Shown here: positions 17,494-26,994 of the stretch, piece by piece | How the letters are laid out: each line of letters opens with the position of its first letter | Numbering within the stretch: position 1 is the first letter of the stretch | Assembly: GCF_007004735.1 (NCBI RefSeq) | Contig: NZ_SSNL01000003.1 | Span: forward strand, 558,001-622,000 | Length of the DNA: 64,000 nucleotides | Source: Salinigranum halophilum | GTDB lineage: Archaea > Halobacteriota > Halobacteria > Halobacteriales > Haloferacaceae | Reading direction: 5' to 3' | Notes under the pieces: model-generated | What the model was told of the DNA's origin: nothing | What the model saw: only the letters and a program-made list of their open reading frames with translations | The model's database searches: none | Program-made: the position numbers and the translations under genes

Positions 17494-18027
17494 ATGAGCG
17501 AACCGCGCGTCCCCGGCGGTCGTGGGGCGGAACTCGACCTTCCCTGTGGACGGACCCGGCGTGTTCGAAGCATCGACCTGGGTATGCGGGAGTTCGAATG
17601 CCCGTGTGGCGAGTCGCACGCGACGGTGATGGACGTCCACCCGCCCGAACGGTTCCTCCCGGAGTTCCTCGTCGAGGTCCTCCGCGAGGCCATCGAGACG
17701 ACGAGCGACGAGATGCCCGAGTTCGGCACACCGCATCTGATGGCGCTCGTGAAAGAGGAGTTCCCCGAGCAGGTGGTCTCCGTCGACGTCAGCGACGACG
17801 GCGAGGTCGGTGCCGGAATCGTCTGGGTGACCGACTTCCGTTCGCGCCGACTCCACGAGGTCATCGTCGAACTCGTCGTCGAACTGATGGAACACGCCGT
17901 CAGTCACGCGGAAGACGACTCCCTGTTACCCGAATTCGAGGCGCAAATGCTGGATTTCGACGTTTCGGAGTTCGTAGACCAGTACCGCGCGGAGCGGGAC
18001 CTCTCTGAAGAGGACGCGTACGTCTGA
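17494..18027 (+). CDS. DUF5815 family protein
   Basis: The 177-residue protein matches, from memory, the haloarchaeal DUF5815 family: MSEPRVPGGRGAELDLPCG, then LGMREFECPCGESHATVMDVHP. Cys24, Cys41 and Cys43 could form a metal site with nearby His. The rest is helical and acidic (about 50-177). The biochemical role is not known. It has its own TATA box and probably a leaderless transcript. Confidence 0.8.
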   Translation: MSEPRVPGGRGAELDLPCGRTRRVRSIDLGMREFECPCGESHATVMDVHPPERFLPEFLVEVLREAIETTSDEMPEFGTPHLMALVKEEFPEQVVSVDVSDDGEVGAGIVWVTDFRSRRLHEVIVELVVELMEHAVSHAEDDSLLPEFEAQMLDFDVSEFVDQYRAERDLSEEDAYV

Positions 18028-18090
18028 CGGTTGTCTGACTCCCGTCTCACTGAACGCTAAGTCGTCCCCGTGTGTACGTATGACGTGACG

Positions 18091-18339
18091 ATGCACCCCC
18101 AGACGGACTTCGAACCGCTACGGGGTGTGCTCTCTGAGGCCGACGAGCCGTTGACCGCACGGGAGATTCTGTCGCTCCTCGACGAGCACGACCAGTTCGA
18201 CAGCGCCCACAGAGTGGCAACCGTGCTCGGTCGGTGGGCCCAGCGGGGTGAGGTCGAAGTGCTCCGCGAGAGCCCCTACCGGTACCGCCTCTCTTCGACC
18301 TCGTCCTCGGCTTCGTCGTCCTCCTCGACGTACTCTTGA
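18091..18339 (+). CDS. Small winged-helix-like protein
   Basis: The 82-residue protein has TAREILSLLDEH and RVATVLGRWAQRGEVEVLRESPYRYRL, a helix-turn-helix followed by a wing, and a C-terminal serine-rich tail (about 68-82). It may be a small DNA- or nucleic-acid-binding regulator. A GTG at 18070 could extend it by seven residues; the ATG at 18091 gives the better N-terminus. It ends 167 bp before carB, but the carB promoter lies between, so they are probably separate. Confidence 0.6.
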   Translation: MHPQTDFEPLRGVLSEADEPLTAREILSLLDEHDQFDSAHRVATVLGRWAQRGEVEVLRESPYRYRLSSTSSSASSSSSTYS

Positions 18340-18431
18340 CGCGGCGAGCACACCACCGTCCACCCGGCGCTCGCACACGCCGGTCAGCACTGCCGCTCGT
18401 CACCTCGAACACCGTCCCTCGCGGTGGTTTA

Positions 18432-18483
18432 CGAAATTCGAAGTTCACTTGCGCTTCTCGTAGAAATTCGTCGCGCTTATTAC
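18432..18483 (+). promoter_or_regulatory. carB promoter with GAAATTCG direct repeat
   Basis: GAAATTCG occurs at 18433-18440 and again at 18463-18470, 30 bp apart (about three helical turns). The first copy is also the near-palindrome CGAA-A-TTCG. GCTTATTAC (18475-18483) is the TATA box, 28 nt before the ATG at 18507. The repeats sit directly upstream of the TATA/BRE, where an activator would bind. The regulator is unknown. Confidence 0.45.
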
Positions 18484-18506
18484 GATGAACCGGCTTCGAC
18501 CACGTA

Positions 18507-21500
18507 ATGACCGACGAGCCACAGGAGAAACCCGAGTCGGCCTCGGAGCACAGAACCATCCTCCTCATCGGAAGCGGTCCCATCCAGATCGGCCAGGCGG
18601 CGGAGTTCGACTACTCCGGCGCACAGGCCTGCCGCGCCCTCCAGGAGGAAGGTGCCCGAGTCGTCCTCGTCAACTCCAACCCCGCGACCATCATGACCGA
18701 CCCCGAGATGGCCGACCGGGTGTACATCGAACCCATCACGACCGACGCCATCGCGGAGGTCATCCGGAAGGAGCGCCCCGACGGTGTCATCGCCGGTCTC
18801 GGCGGGCAGACCGGACTGAACGTCACGGCCGAACTCGCCGAGGAGGGCATCCTGGACGAGTACGACGTCGACATCATGGGGACGCCGCTCGACACCATCT
18901 ACGCGACGGAGGACCGCGACCTCTTCCGCCAGAGAATGGAAAAAATCGGCCAGCCCGTCCCCCGGTCGACGACCATCTCGCTCGAAGAGGGTGAGTCCGT
19001 CACCGACTTCGACAAGGACACGATGGCGAAGAAGGTCGAAGCCGCCGTCGATGCGGTCGGTGGCTTGCCCGTCATCGCCCGCACCACCTACACGCTCGGT
19101 GGCTCCGGGTCCGGCGTCGTCGACGACTTCGAGGAACTCCGCGAGCGCGTCCGCAAGGGCCTGCGCCTCTCGCGGAACTCGGAGGTGCTCATCACCGAGT
19201 CCATCTCGGGCTGGGTCGAACTCGAGTACGAGGTGATGCGCGACGCCGACGACTCCTGTATCATCATCTGCAACATGGAGAACATCGACCCGATGGGCAT
19301 CCACACCGGGGAGTCCATCGTCGTCACGCCCTCGCAGGTCATCCCCGACGAGGGCCACCAGGAGATGCGCGACGCGGCGCTCGAGGTCATCAGGGAACTC
19401 GGCATCCAGGGCGGCTGTAACATCCAGTTCGCCTGGCGCGACGACGGCACCCCCGGCGGCGAGTACAGAGTAGTGGAGGTGAACCCCCGCGTCTCCCGTT
19501 CCTCGGCGCTGGCGTCGAAGGCGACCGGCTACCCCATCGCCCGCGTGACGGCGAAGGTCGCCCTCGGCAAGCGCCTCCACGAGATCGAAAACGAGATCAC
19601 CGGCGAGACGACGGCCGCGTTCGAGCCAGCCATCGACTACGTCGTCACGAAGGTGCCGCGCTGGCCCAAGGACAAGTTCGGCGACGTCGACTTCACCCTC
19701 GGGACGGCGATGAAGTCGACGGGCGAGGCGATGGCCATCGGTCGGACGTTCGAGGAGTCGCTGTTGAAGGCGCTCCGCTCCTCGGAGTACGACCCGGCGG
19801 CCGACTGGGCCGAGGTGAGCGACGAGGAACTCGAGGCAGAGTACCTCGCGAAGCCGACACCCGACCGCGCGTACGCCATGTTCGAGGCGTTCGACCGCGG
19901 CTACTCCGTCGAGGACGTCGCCGACCTCACGGGCATCAAGACGTGGTACGTCGAGCGCTACAAGCGCGTCACCGACGCCGTGGAGGCCGCACAGGACGGC
20001 GACTTCACCGCCGCCGCCATCGCCGGTCACACGAACGCCTCCATCGCCGCGGCCACGGGCTCCGACGTGGGCACCGTCGAGACGCAGGTGCCGGGGCGGA
20101 CGTACAAACAGGTCGACACCTGCGCCGGCGAGTTCGCCGCCCAGACGCCGTACTACTACTCCTCGCGGATGACGGAGTTCTTCAAGGGGCCGCTCGAGGG
20201 CGACGCCGCCGCGGGCGAACTTCGCGTCGACCGCGACGTCGAGAGCGTCGTGGTGGTCGGCGGCGGCCCAATCCGCATCGGACAGGGCGTCGAGTTCGAC
20301 TACTGCTCCGTCCACGCCATCCAGGCGCTCCGCGACATGGGCATCGACGCCCACGTCGTCAACAACAACCCCGAGACGGTGTCGACGGACTACGACACCT
20401 CCGACGGCCTGTTCTTCGAGCCCATCACGGCCGAGGAGGTCGCCGACGTGGTCGAGGCGACGGGTGCCGACGGCGTGATGGTCCAGTTCGGCGGGCAGAC
20501 CTCGGTCAACATCGGCCACGAGGTGGAGGCCGAAATCGACCGCCGCGGCCTCGACTGTTCGGTCATGGGGACCTCCGTCGACGCGATGGACCTCGCGGAG
20601 GACCGCGACCGGTTCAACCGCCTGATGGACTCTCTCGGTATCGCCCAGCCCGAAGGTGGCTCCGCCACCTCCGAGGCGGAGGCGCTCGACCTCGCCCGCG
20701 ACATCGGCTACCCGGTGCTCGTCCGCCCCTCGTACGTCCTCGGCGGACGCGCGATGCAGGTGGTCCACTCGGACGACGAACTGAAAGAGTACATCGAGGA
20801 GGCCGTCCGCGTCTCGCCCGACAAGCCCATCCTCGTCGACGAGTTCCTCGCCGACGCCATCGAACTCGACGTCGACGCCGTCTCCGACGGCGACCGGGTG
20901 CTCATCGGCGGCGTGATGGAGCACGTCGAGAGTGCGGGCGTCCACTCGGGCGACTCGGCGTGTCTCATCCCGCCGCGCTCGCTGGACGACGACGTGATGG
21001 CCCGTGTCCGCGCCGTCACCGAGGACATCGCCGGCGCCCTCGAGACCGTCGGCCTGCTCAACGTCCAACTCGCCGTGAAGGACGGCGCTGTCTACGTGCT
21101 GGAGGCGAACCCCCGTTCTTCGCGGACGGTCCCGTTCGTCTCGAAGGCGACGGGCGTCCCCATCGCGAAGCTGGCGGCGAAGGTGATGGCCGGCGAGACG
21201 CTCGACGACCTCGCTGCCCAGGAACAGATCCCCGAACAGACCTCGGTCAAAGAGGTCGTCCTCCCGTTCGACCGCCTGGAAGGGAGCGACCCACGCCTCG
21301 GCCCGGAGATGAAGTCGACGGGTGAGGTGATGGGGACCGCTTCGACGTTCGGCAAGGCCTACGAGAAGGCACAGTCCGCGACTGGCAAGCCTATCCCGAC
21401 CGAGGGGACCGCCGTCGTGGACCTCTCCGCCGAGGAGTTCCCCGCCGCCGACACCGATGCCGGACGGGAACTCACCGAGGGCTTCGCCGAGTTCTACGAC

Positions 21501-21746
21501 CTCGCCGAGTTCAACTCCGGTGAGGCGTTCCGCACGGCCATCCGCGAGGGCGAAATCGACCTCATCGTCTCGCGCAACCGCGACGCGCTCGAAGTGGCCG
21601 TCGAGGAGAAGGTCACGTACTTCTCGACGCACGCCTCGGCGAAGGCCGCGCTCGAGGCCCGCCGTCACCACGACGAGGACATCGACGTCGTCGCCGTGAC
21701 CGACCGGCCGAAGACCGTCGCTCAGTGGGGCGCACAGGGCGAGTAG
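18507..21746 (+). CDS. carB: Carbamoyl-phosphate synthase large subunit
   Basis: At 1079 residues it has the full length and duplicated architecture of CarB: two ATP-grasp halves, the first opening with LLIGSGPIQIGQAAEFDYSG and the second with VVVGGGPIRIGQGVEFDYC. The bridge carries NPRVSRSSALASKATGYPIA and its counterpart NPRSSRTVPFVSKATGVPIA, and a C-terminal MGS-like allosteric domain follows (about 940-1079). It makes carbamoyl phosphate from glutamine-derived ammonia, bicarbonate and two ATP for pyrimidine and arginine synthesis. Its partner carA is not in this window. The transcript appears leaderless. Confidence 0.97.
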   Translation: MTDEPQEKPESASEHRTILLIGSGPIQIGQAAEFDYSGAQACRALQEEGARVVLVNSNPATIMTDPEMADRVYIEPITTDAIAEVIRKERPDGVIAGLGGQTGLNVTAELAEEGILDEYDVDIMGTPLDTIYATEDRDLFRQRMEKIGQPVPRSTTISLEEGESVTDFDKDTMAKKVEAAVDAVGGLPVIARTTYTLGGSGSGVVDDFEELRERVRKGLRLSRNSEVLITESISGWVELEYEVMRDADDSCIIICNMENIDPMGIHTGESIVVTPSQVIPDEGHQEMRDAALEVIRELGIQGGCNIQFAWRDDGTPGGEYRVVEVNPRVSRSSALASKATGYPIARVTAKVALGKRLHEIENEITGETTAAFEPAIDYVVTKVPRWPKDKFGDVDFTLGTAMKSTGEAMAIGRTFEESLLKALRSSEYDPAADWAEVSDEELEAEYLAKPTPDRAYAMFEAFDRGYSVEDVADLTGIKTWYVERYKRVTDAVEAAQDGDFTAAAIAGHTNASIAAATGSDVGTVETQVPGRTYKQVDTCAGEFAAQTPYYYSSRMTEFFKGPLEGDAAAGELRVDRDVESVVVVGGGPIRIGQGVEFDYCSVHAIQALRDMGIDAHVVNNNPETVSTDYDTSDGLFFEPITAEEVADVVEATGADGVMVQFGGQTSVNIGHEVEAEIDRRGLDCSVMGTSVDAMDLAEDRDRFNRLMDSLGIAQPEGGSATSEAEALDLARDIGYPVLVRPSYVLGGRAMQVVHSDDELKEYIEEAVRVSPDKPILVDEFLADAIELDVDAVSDGDRVLIGGVMEHVESAGVHSGDSACLIPPRSLDDDVMARVRAVTEDIAGALETVGLLNVQLAVKDGAVYVLEANPRSSRTVPFVSKATGVPIAKLAAKVMAGETLDDLAAQEQIPEQTSVKEVVLPFDRLEGSDPRLGPEMKSTGEVMGTASTFGKAYEKAQSATGKPIPTEGTAVVDLSAEEFPAADTDAGRELTEGFAEFYDLAEFNSGEAFRTAIREGEIDLIVSRNRDALEVAVEEKVTYFSTHASAKAALEARRHHDEDIDVVAVTDRPKTVAQWGAQGE

Positions 21747-21910
21747 GCGCGAACCCTCCTACGGGGCACGTCTCGCGTCTTCCGTGACGCTCTCGTTATC
21801 TTTTCTCCGCACGTACGGCTAATCGCAGGTCGGGACGCCGCTGGGAGGACGGTGACCTGTTCACCCTCGGATACACACGAACCGGCGGCCGTCCCGCCTG
21901 CGCTCGTCTC

Positions 21911-22738
21911 TCAGTCGAGCTTGCCGAGCGCCTCGAAGAAGTCCACGGCCGGCCCGGCCAACCGGACGGGCCGGTCGGCGAGCCCGACGTGGACGTCGGT
22001 TCCGGGTTCGACCTCACGTTTCGTTCGGCCGTCACTCACGACGACGGCGTAGTCGACGTCGGTGACGGTGACGGTCACGTCGTGGTCCGAGGCCAAGACG
22101 AGGGGCGGCATCCCCTCGCGCGCGGCCATCTGATTGACGATGAGGCCGGCGACCTCCGGGTGGACGAGCGGACCGCGCTCGCTCAGGTTGTAGGCGCTCG
22201 ACCCCGTCGGCGTGGCGACGAGGACGCCGTCCGCTTCGCCTGCGTCGTACAACGCGCCGTCGACACGCACCTCGACGCGTCCGCCACCGCCCCGCCCACG
22301 GCGCGGTCCCTGTACGACGACCTCGTTCATCGCCGGTTCGCCGACCCAGTCGTCGGTTCGGGCGGCGATCCGTGGGACCTCTTGTACGCTGAGTTCGCCT
22401 CGTCGGTACGCGTCGACCTCGCGCTGGACGGCGCGTTCGGCCTCGTCCGGTCCGACGGCGTTCAGAAACCCGACCTCGCCGAGGTTGACGCCGAGTATCG
22501 GTGTCCCGTTGGCCCCGCGCGCGGCGAAGAGGAAGGTCCCGTCCCCCCCGATACTCACCACGAGGTCACACTCGTCGAAACGGTCGACTGAACAACCGAC
22601 GTCCGCACGGTCCAGCGCGGCGGCCGTCGTCGCGTCGAAGCGTGTCCGGACGTCGCTCTCGTCGAGTCGCGCCCCCAACGTCCGTGCCAGCGCCGCGGCG
22701 CGGTCGTTGTCCCGTTGGGCGACGATGCCGACTTCCAT
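21911..22738 (-). CDS. nadK: NAD kinase
   Basis: The 275-residue protein has the signature motifs of NAD+/NADH kinase: GGDGT at 64-68, NE in the AMNEVVV segment, TPTGSSAY around 175, and VLASDHDVTVTV near the C-terminus. It phosphorylates NAD to NADP using ATP or polyphosphate in the cytoplasm. A minus-strand CTTTTC at about 22762-22767 lies 27 nt before the ATG, so the mRNA is probably leaderless. It is divergent from the KaiC-like gene. From memory, carB and an NAD kinase are neighbours in other haloarchaea as well. Confidence 0.93.
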   Translation of the reverse strand: MEVGIVAQRDNDRAAALARTLGARLDESDVRTRFDATTAAALDRADVGCSVDRFDECDLVVSIGGDGTFLFAARGANGTPILGVNLGEVGFLNAVGPDEAERAVQREVDAYRRGELSVQEVPRIAARTDDWVGEPAMNEVVVQGPRRGRGGGGRVEVRVDGALYDAGEADGVLVATPTGSSAYNLSERGPLVHPEVAGLIVNQMAAREGMPPLVLASDHDVTVTVTDVDYAVVVSDGRTKREVEPGTDVHVGLADRPVRLAGPAVDFFEALGKLD

Positions 22739-22808
22739 ACCCCGCGTAACCCCCCCGGTGAGAAAAGCCCACCGTCACCGCGGAATCAATGTTGAGAGAC
22801 AGGGCGGC

Positions 22809-22818
22809 AAAATATATA
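22809..22818 (+). promoter_or_regulatory. TATA box of KaiC-like gene
   Basis: AAAATATATA is centred about 29 nt before an ATG at 22843, but that ATG is not in frame with the ATPase. It opens an 18-codon ORF instead, so the promoter appears to serve a leaderless upstream ORF followed by the real gene. Confidence 0.65.
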
Positions 22819-22842
22819 CGAACCGGCTCGAAACAGGCTCCA

Positions 22843-22891
22843 ATGGCGGTCCGAGTCGGTCTTGTCGAGTTCGACTGCCGGAGGGGGTTCC

Positions 22892-22899
<8 letters not shown>
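22843..22899 (+). CDS. Candidate leaderless 18-residue upstream ORF
   Basis: The ATG at 22843 sits at the predicted transcription start and reads MAVRVGLVEFDCRRGFRE before a TAG at 22897-22899. It overlaps the GTG start of the ATPase gene (22892) by 8 nt in another frame. It may be a leader peptide that couples or dampens translation of the ATPase. Only position supports it. Confidence 0.3.
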
Positions 22900-24004
<1,105 letters not shown>

Positions 24005-24011
24005 GTTCGAG

Positions 24012-24422
24012 CTACCGCACGATCGTGACGGGAACTGGCGACCGCCGGACGACGGCCTCGGCGACGCTCCCCAGGACGACCCGCGAGACGCCCGTGCGTC
24101 CGTGGCTCCCCATGACGACGTGGTCGACGTCTTGTGCGACTTCGACGATGCTCGCCGCCGGCCGGCCGGCTACGACGACCTGTTCGGCGTCGACGCCGAC
24201 CTCCTCGGCCAACTCCGTGAGGCGCGTTTCGGCCTCTCGGCGTGCCCGCTCGTACCACTCTTCGGCACCGGACGGAAAGGCGCTCCCGGTGTAGCCGGTG
24301 TCGACCGGGTCGATGACGCTCAGGAGGACGACGTCGGCGTCGGGCCACTCGTCGGTGACGAACCGTATCGCTTCCGCCGACTGCGGGGAGCCGTCGACGG
24401 GAACGAGGATACGTTTCACCAT
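24012..24422 (-). CDS. Universal stress protein UspA family
   Basis: The 136-residue protein has the whole Usp fold: MVKRILVPVDGSPQSAEAI at the start, then DADVVLLSVIDP, and the ATP-binding signature MGSHGRTGVSRVVLGSVAEAVVR near the end (G2xG9xGS type). It is therefore likely an ATP-binding Usp. The ATG at 24422 gives the canonical N-terminus; earlier in-frame starts add unrelated residues. The specific stress is unknown. It overlaps no other gene and faces the KaiC-like gene. Confidence 0.92.
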   Translation of the reverse strand: MVKRILVPVDGSPQSAEAIRFVTDEWPDADVVLLSVIDPVDTGYTGSAFPSGAEEWYERARREAETRLTELAEEVGVDAEQVVVAGRPAASIVEVAQDVDHVVMGSHGRTGVSRVVLGSVAEAVVRRSPVPVTIVR

Positions 24423-24671
24423 GGCACTGCGAACGCGACCAGCGTGCAAGAATCATGGGGGCGTCGCGCTCGCCGTCGGCGCTCGATGGAAGCTGGCGAA
24501 CAGGTGGTACACGGGCGGTCACAGGACGGCGTACCACGCGGCCGCGGGACGTCCTGCGATGGCTCGTCAGGGCACGCGGTCAGTAGGCTGCGGCCTCGTA
24601 TGTGAACGTCCGTGACGACCCACCCCCGGGAACCGAACGCAGCCCACACGACGACCCGCCGCTCCCGACCT

Positions 24672-26549
24672 CTAGTCGCCGTGGCGCGTCACGCAGGTCG
24701 ACAGCCCCGTCAGTTCGACGGGCTCGGAGTTGTCGGGCGAGTAGATGACCATCTGTCCCTTCTCCATGTAGGGCACCTTGTCCTCCAGCGTCGAGGGGAT
24801 GTTCACCGACTTGATGGCGTCCTCGTCGCCGAGGTTGAGCACGAGCTTCGTGTTCACCTGCTTGAACACGGGGTCGGCGATGTCCTGTGGGTCCTGCGTG
24901 ATGAGGAACAGGCCGAGTCGCTCCTTCCGGCCCTGTTTCGCCGCCTCGGTGAACTTGTGAACGACCTTCCGCGCCTGCACGGAGTCGGCGTCCGCGAGGA
25001 AGTTGTGCGCCTCGTCCATCCCCAGCACGACCGGCGTCCGCTTGATGCGGTCGTACGTGGGGTCGTTCGAGAGCTTCTCGTCGACGAGGAGGCTCGCGAC
25101 GGCGAGGACCACCGTGACGGCAGCCCGCGAGTCGTTGATGTGATACGTCGGGACGACGGTGAGCCCGCCCGGACGGACGAACTCGTGGACCTGTTCGGTG
25201 ATGGGGCGGGCGGCCTGGTCGAACACGTTGCTGAACGTCGCCGAGCGGACCCGACGCTTCACCGCGTCGAACGTCGCCTCGTGGACGCGGCCGGTCTCGT
25301 GGAGGTCCTCTTTGAGCCCCGGGTCGTCGAGGTACGTCTTGAACTGCTCGTACGTTCCGTCGTCGCCCGCTTGCCGGAAGAACCGGTAGATGAGTTCCTC
25401 GAGGGCGTTGTACTGGTTGTCGTTGAGGGCCGCACCAGCGACGAGCCAGGGGCGAGCGCGGGTCATCGAGAACGGAATCGTGAACCGCGCCTGCTCGGCG
25501 CGATGTCCCTCCCCGGGATAGGTCGAGCCGCCGACCTCGGGGACGAACGCGACGGTGTCGTCGTAGCCGCCGTAGGCGACGCCCTCGCGGTCGAACTGCC
25601 GGGCGATGTCGCCGTCGAGCGCCGGGTTGTCGTCGTGCATCTGGGCGTACTCGTCCTGTGGGTCGAACTGGACGACGGCGGGGGCGACGTTGCGGCCGTC
25701 GTCCATCCGATACCGGGTGTCGAGGAACTGCCGGAGCACGTTCTTCGAGGCGTGGGTCTTTCCCGACCCCGTCCCACCGGCCACCAGCAGGTGCCTGAAC
25801 ACGAGCGGGTCGCCGTCGGCGTAGTCGTTCTTCAGTCGGTAGTCTATCGTCGGCGGCGACGCCGCGGTGCGGACCTTCTCGCCACCGACCGAGAGGTGTC
25901 CAAGGAAGACGCCGTCACGGGGAATCTTCAGCCCCGCCTTGATCTGAGCGGCGTCCGTCGCCTCCTGCACGACCGCGCCGGGCTTCGGCACCCGGTCGGT
26001 CATCCGGCGCTTCCACTCCTCGTCCGTCTCGTCGTAGAACAAGACGGCGACGGGGTCGAGTTCGGAGACGAACTTGTAGTCACGCTCTTCGAAGTCGTCG
26101 CGACGCATCGCCCGTCGGGCGGCGATCTCCGTCGCGTCGTCCTCGTGGAACTCCTGGGCGTACTCGAGGGCCGTGATTCGACAAAAGAGCAGTTCACGGT
26201 CGGGATACGGGACGAGGAGGTACTTCCCCAGTCGGACGGAGTCGCGGTTGCCGACGGTGACGAACGCCTCCATCGCGGTGTCGTCGCCGTCTTCTGCCAC
26301 CCGGAGGCCGCGGGAGACGGAGACGACGCCGAGGCCGCGGTCCGTTCCGGCGGGGGAGACGTCGTAGGGCTCGAACGGCGTCCTCGCGTCCGCCTCCCGC
26401 CCGTTCGTCGTCTCGCCGTCCGCTTCCGCCGCGCCGTCTGCCTGCGCTCCGTCGCCGCGTTCGTCCCCGGTGTCGGGTTCGGGCTCAGCCGCCGTCTCGG
26501 ACCGTCCAGCAGCGTCACCGAAGTCAGTAAAATCACCGAGGTCGGACAT
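24672..26549 (-). CDS. herA: HerA-type DNA translocase ATPase
   Basis: The 625-residue protein has an acidic disordered N-terminus (about 1-60), a HAS-barrel-like beta domain (about 65-200), and a HerA/FtsK ATPase core with Walker A AGGTGSGKTHAS (about 253-264), VVQFDPQDEY, Walker B VVLGMDEAHNFLAD (about 505-518) and the TQDPQDI sensor. HerA forms a hexamer that drives NurA nuclease to resect DNA ends with Mre11-Rad50. nurA lies close by on the same strand, separated by one opposite gene. GGATTTATCC at 26571-26580 is a TATA box 26 nt before the ATG. Confidence 0.9.
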   Translation of the reverse strand: MSDLGDFTDFGDAAGRSETAAEPEPDTGDERGDGAQADGAAEADGETTNGREADARTPFEPYDVSPAGTDRGLGVVSVSRGLRVAEDGDDTAMEAFVTVGNRDSVRLGKYLLVPYPDRELLFCRITALEYAQEFHEDDATEIAARRAMRRDDFEERDYKFVSELDPVAVLFYDETDEEWKRRMTDRVPKPGAVVQEATDAAQIKAGLKIPRDGVFLGHLSVGGEKVRTAASPPTIDYRLKNDYADGDPLVFRHLLVAGGTGSGKTHASKNVLRQFLDTRYRMDDGRNVAPAVVQFDPQDEYAQMHDDNPALDGDIARQFDREGVAYGGYDDTVAFVPEVGGSTYPGEGHRAEQARFTIPFSMTRARPWLVAGAALNDNQYNALEELIYRFFRQAGDDGTYEQFKTYLDDPGLKEDLHETGRVHEATFDAVKRRVRSATFSNVFDQAARPITEQVHEFVRPGGLTVVPTYHINDSRAAVTVVLAVASLLVDEKLSNDPTYDRIKRTPVVLGMDEAHNFLADADSVQARKVVHKFTEAAKQGRKERLGLFLITQDPQDIADPVFKQVNTKLVLNLGDEDAIKSVNIPSTLEDKVPYMEKGQMVIYSPDNSEPVELTGLSTCVTRHGD

Positions 26550-26570
26550 ATCTCACGCAGGGAGAGCCGC

Positions 26571-26580
26571 GGATAAATCC
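26571..26580 (-). promoter_or_regulatory. herA TATA box
   Basis: The near-palindromic GGATTTATCC contains TTTATC centred about 26 nt before the herA ATG, predicting a leaderless mRNA. The divergent small gene has its own CTTTATCC at 26614-26621. Confidence 0.55.
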
Positions 26581-26643
26581 CTTTCCCCGTTTCGGTGTCA
26601 CCCCGAGCGTGGCGCTTTATCCCTCGGAGCCCCTATCACTCGT

Positions 26644-26976
26644 ATGTTACTGATTCGGGGGCTCGGCGGCGGAACCGGCCTCACGGGGACGCTGTACGAG
26701 CGTGGGGAGACGCCGCCGAGTTTCCGGGGAGCGCCGGACGAAGACGCCCCGTACGTCTGGGTCTGCGACGAGTTCTACGAGGTCGAAAGCGGTGGCTCCG
26801 TGACGACCATCGACGGCCGGCAGATTCACGTCGCGTTCGAATCGCCCATGCCTCGCGGGTTCGAGACGAAAGAGCAGGCGCTCGACGCGGCCGAAGAACA
26901 CCTCAGAACCCAGTTCGCACGCGTCGGCGTCCCGTCCGACGAGGTCACCATCGAAGTCGAGCGCACGGAGCCGTGA
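26644..26976 (+). CDS. Conserved small protein between herA and nurA (possibly DUF7113)
   Basis: The 110-residue protein opens MLLIRGLGGGTGLTGTLYERGE and has a beta-rich body with VWVCDEFYEVESGG, VAFESPMPRGFET and a C-terminal helix. No catalytic motif is obvious. From memory it resembles the haloarchaeal DUF7113 family. A TATA box, CTTTATCC, lies 27 nt before the ATG. It is divergent from herA and converges with nurA (18-bp gap), so it may work with the end-resection pair, but only position suggests this. Confidence 0.7.
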   Translation: MLLIRGLGGGTGLTGTLYERGETPPSFRGAPDEDAPYVWVCDEFYEVESGGSVTTIDGRQIHVAFESPMPRGFETKEQALDAAEEHLRTQFARVGVPSDEVTIEVERTEP

Positions 26977-26994
26977 GCGGACTCGGATTCAGAC

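Noticed and set aside
18480-21671. A 1063-codon open frame on the minus strand opposite carB
   Set aside because: It is an antisense shadow of carB produced by high GC; its translation is rich in Arg/Val/Asp/Gly without any family motif, while the plus strand is an unmistakable CarB.
24486-24605. 39-codon plus ORF in the gap upstream of usp
   Set aside because: It has no promoter, no motif and unremarkable composition, so it was not called.
24612-26576. A 654-codon plus-strand frame opposite herA
   Set aside because: It is a GC shadow; the herA frame carries Walker motifs and a promoter.
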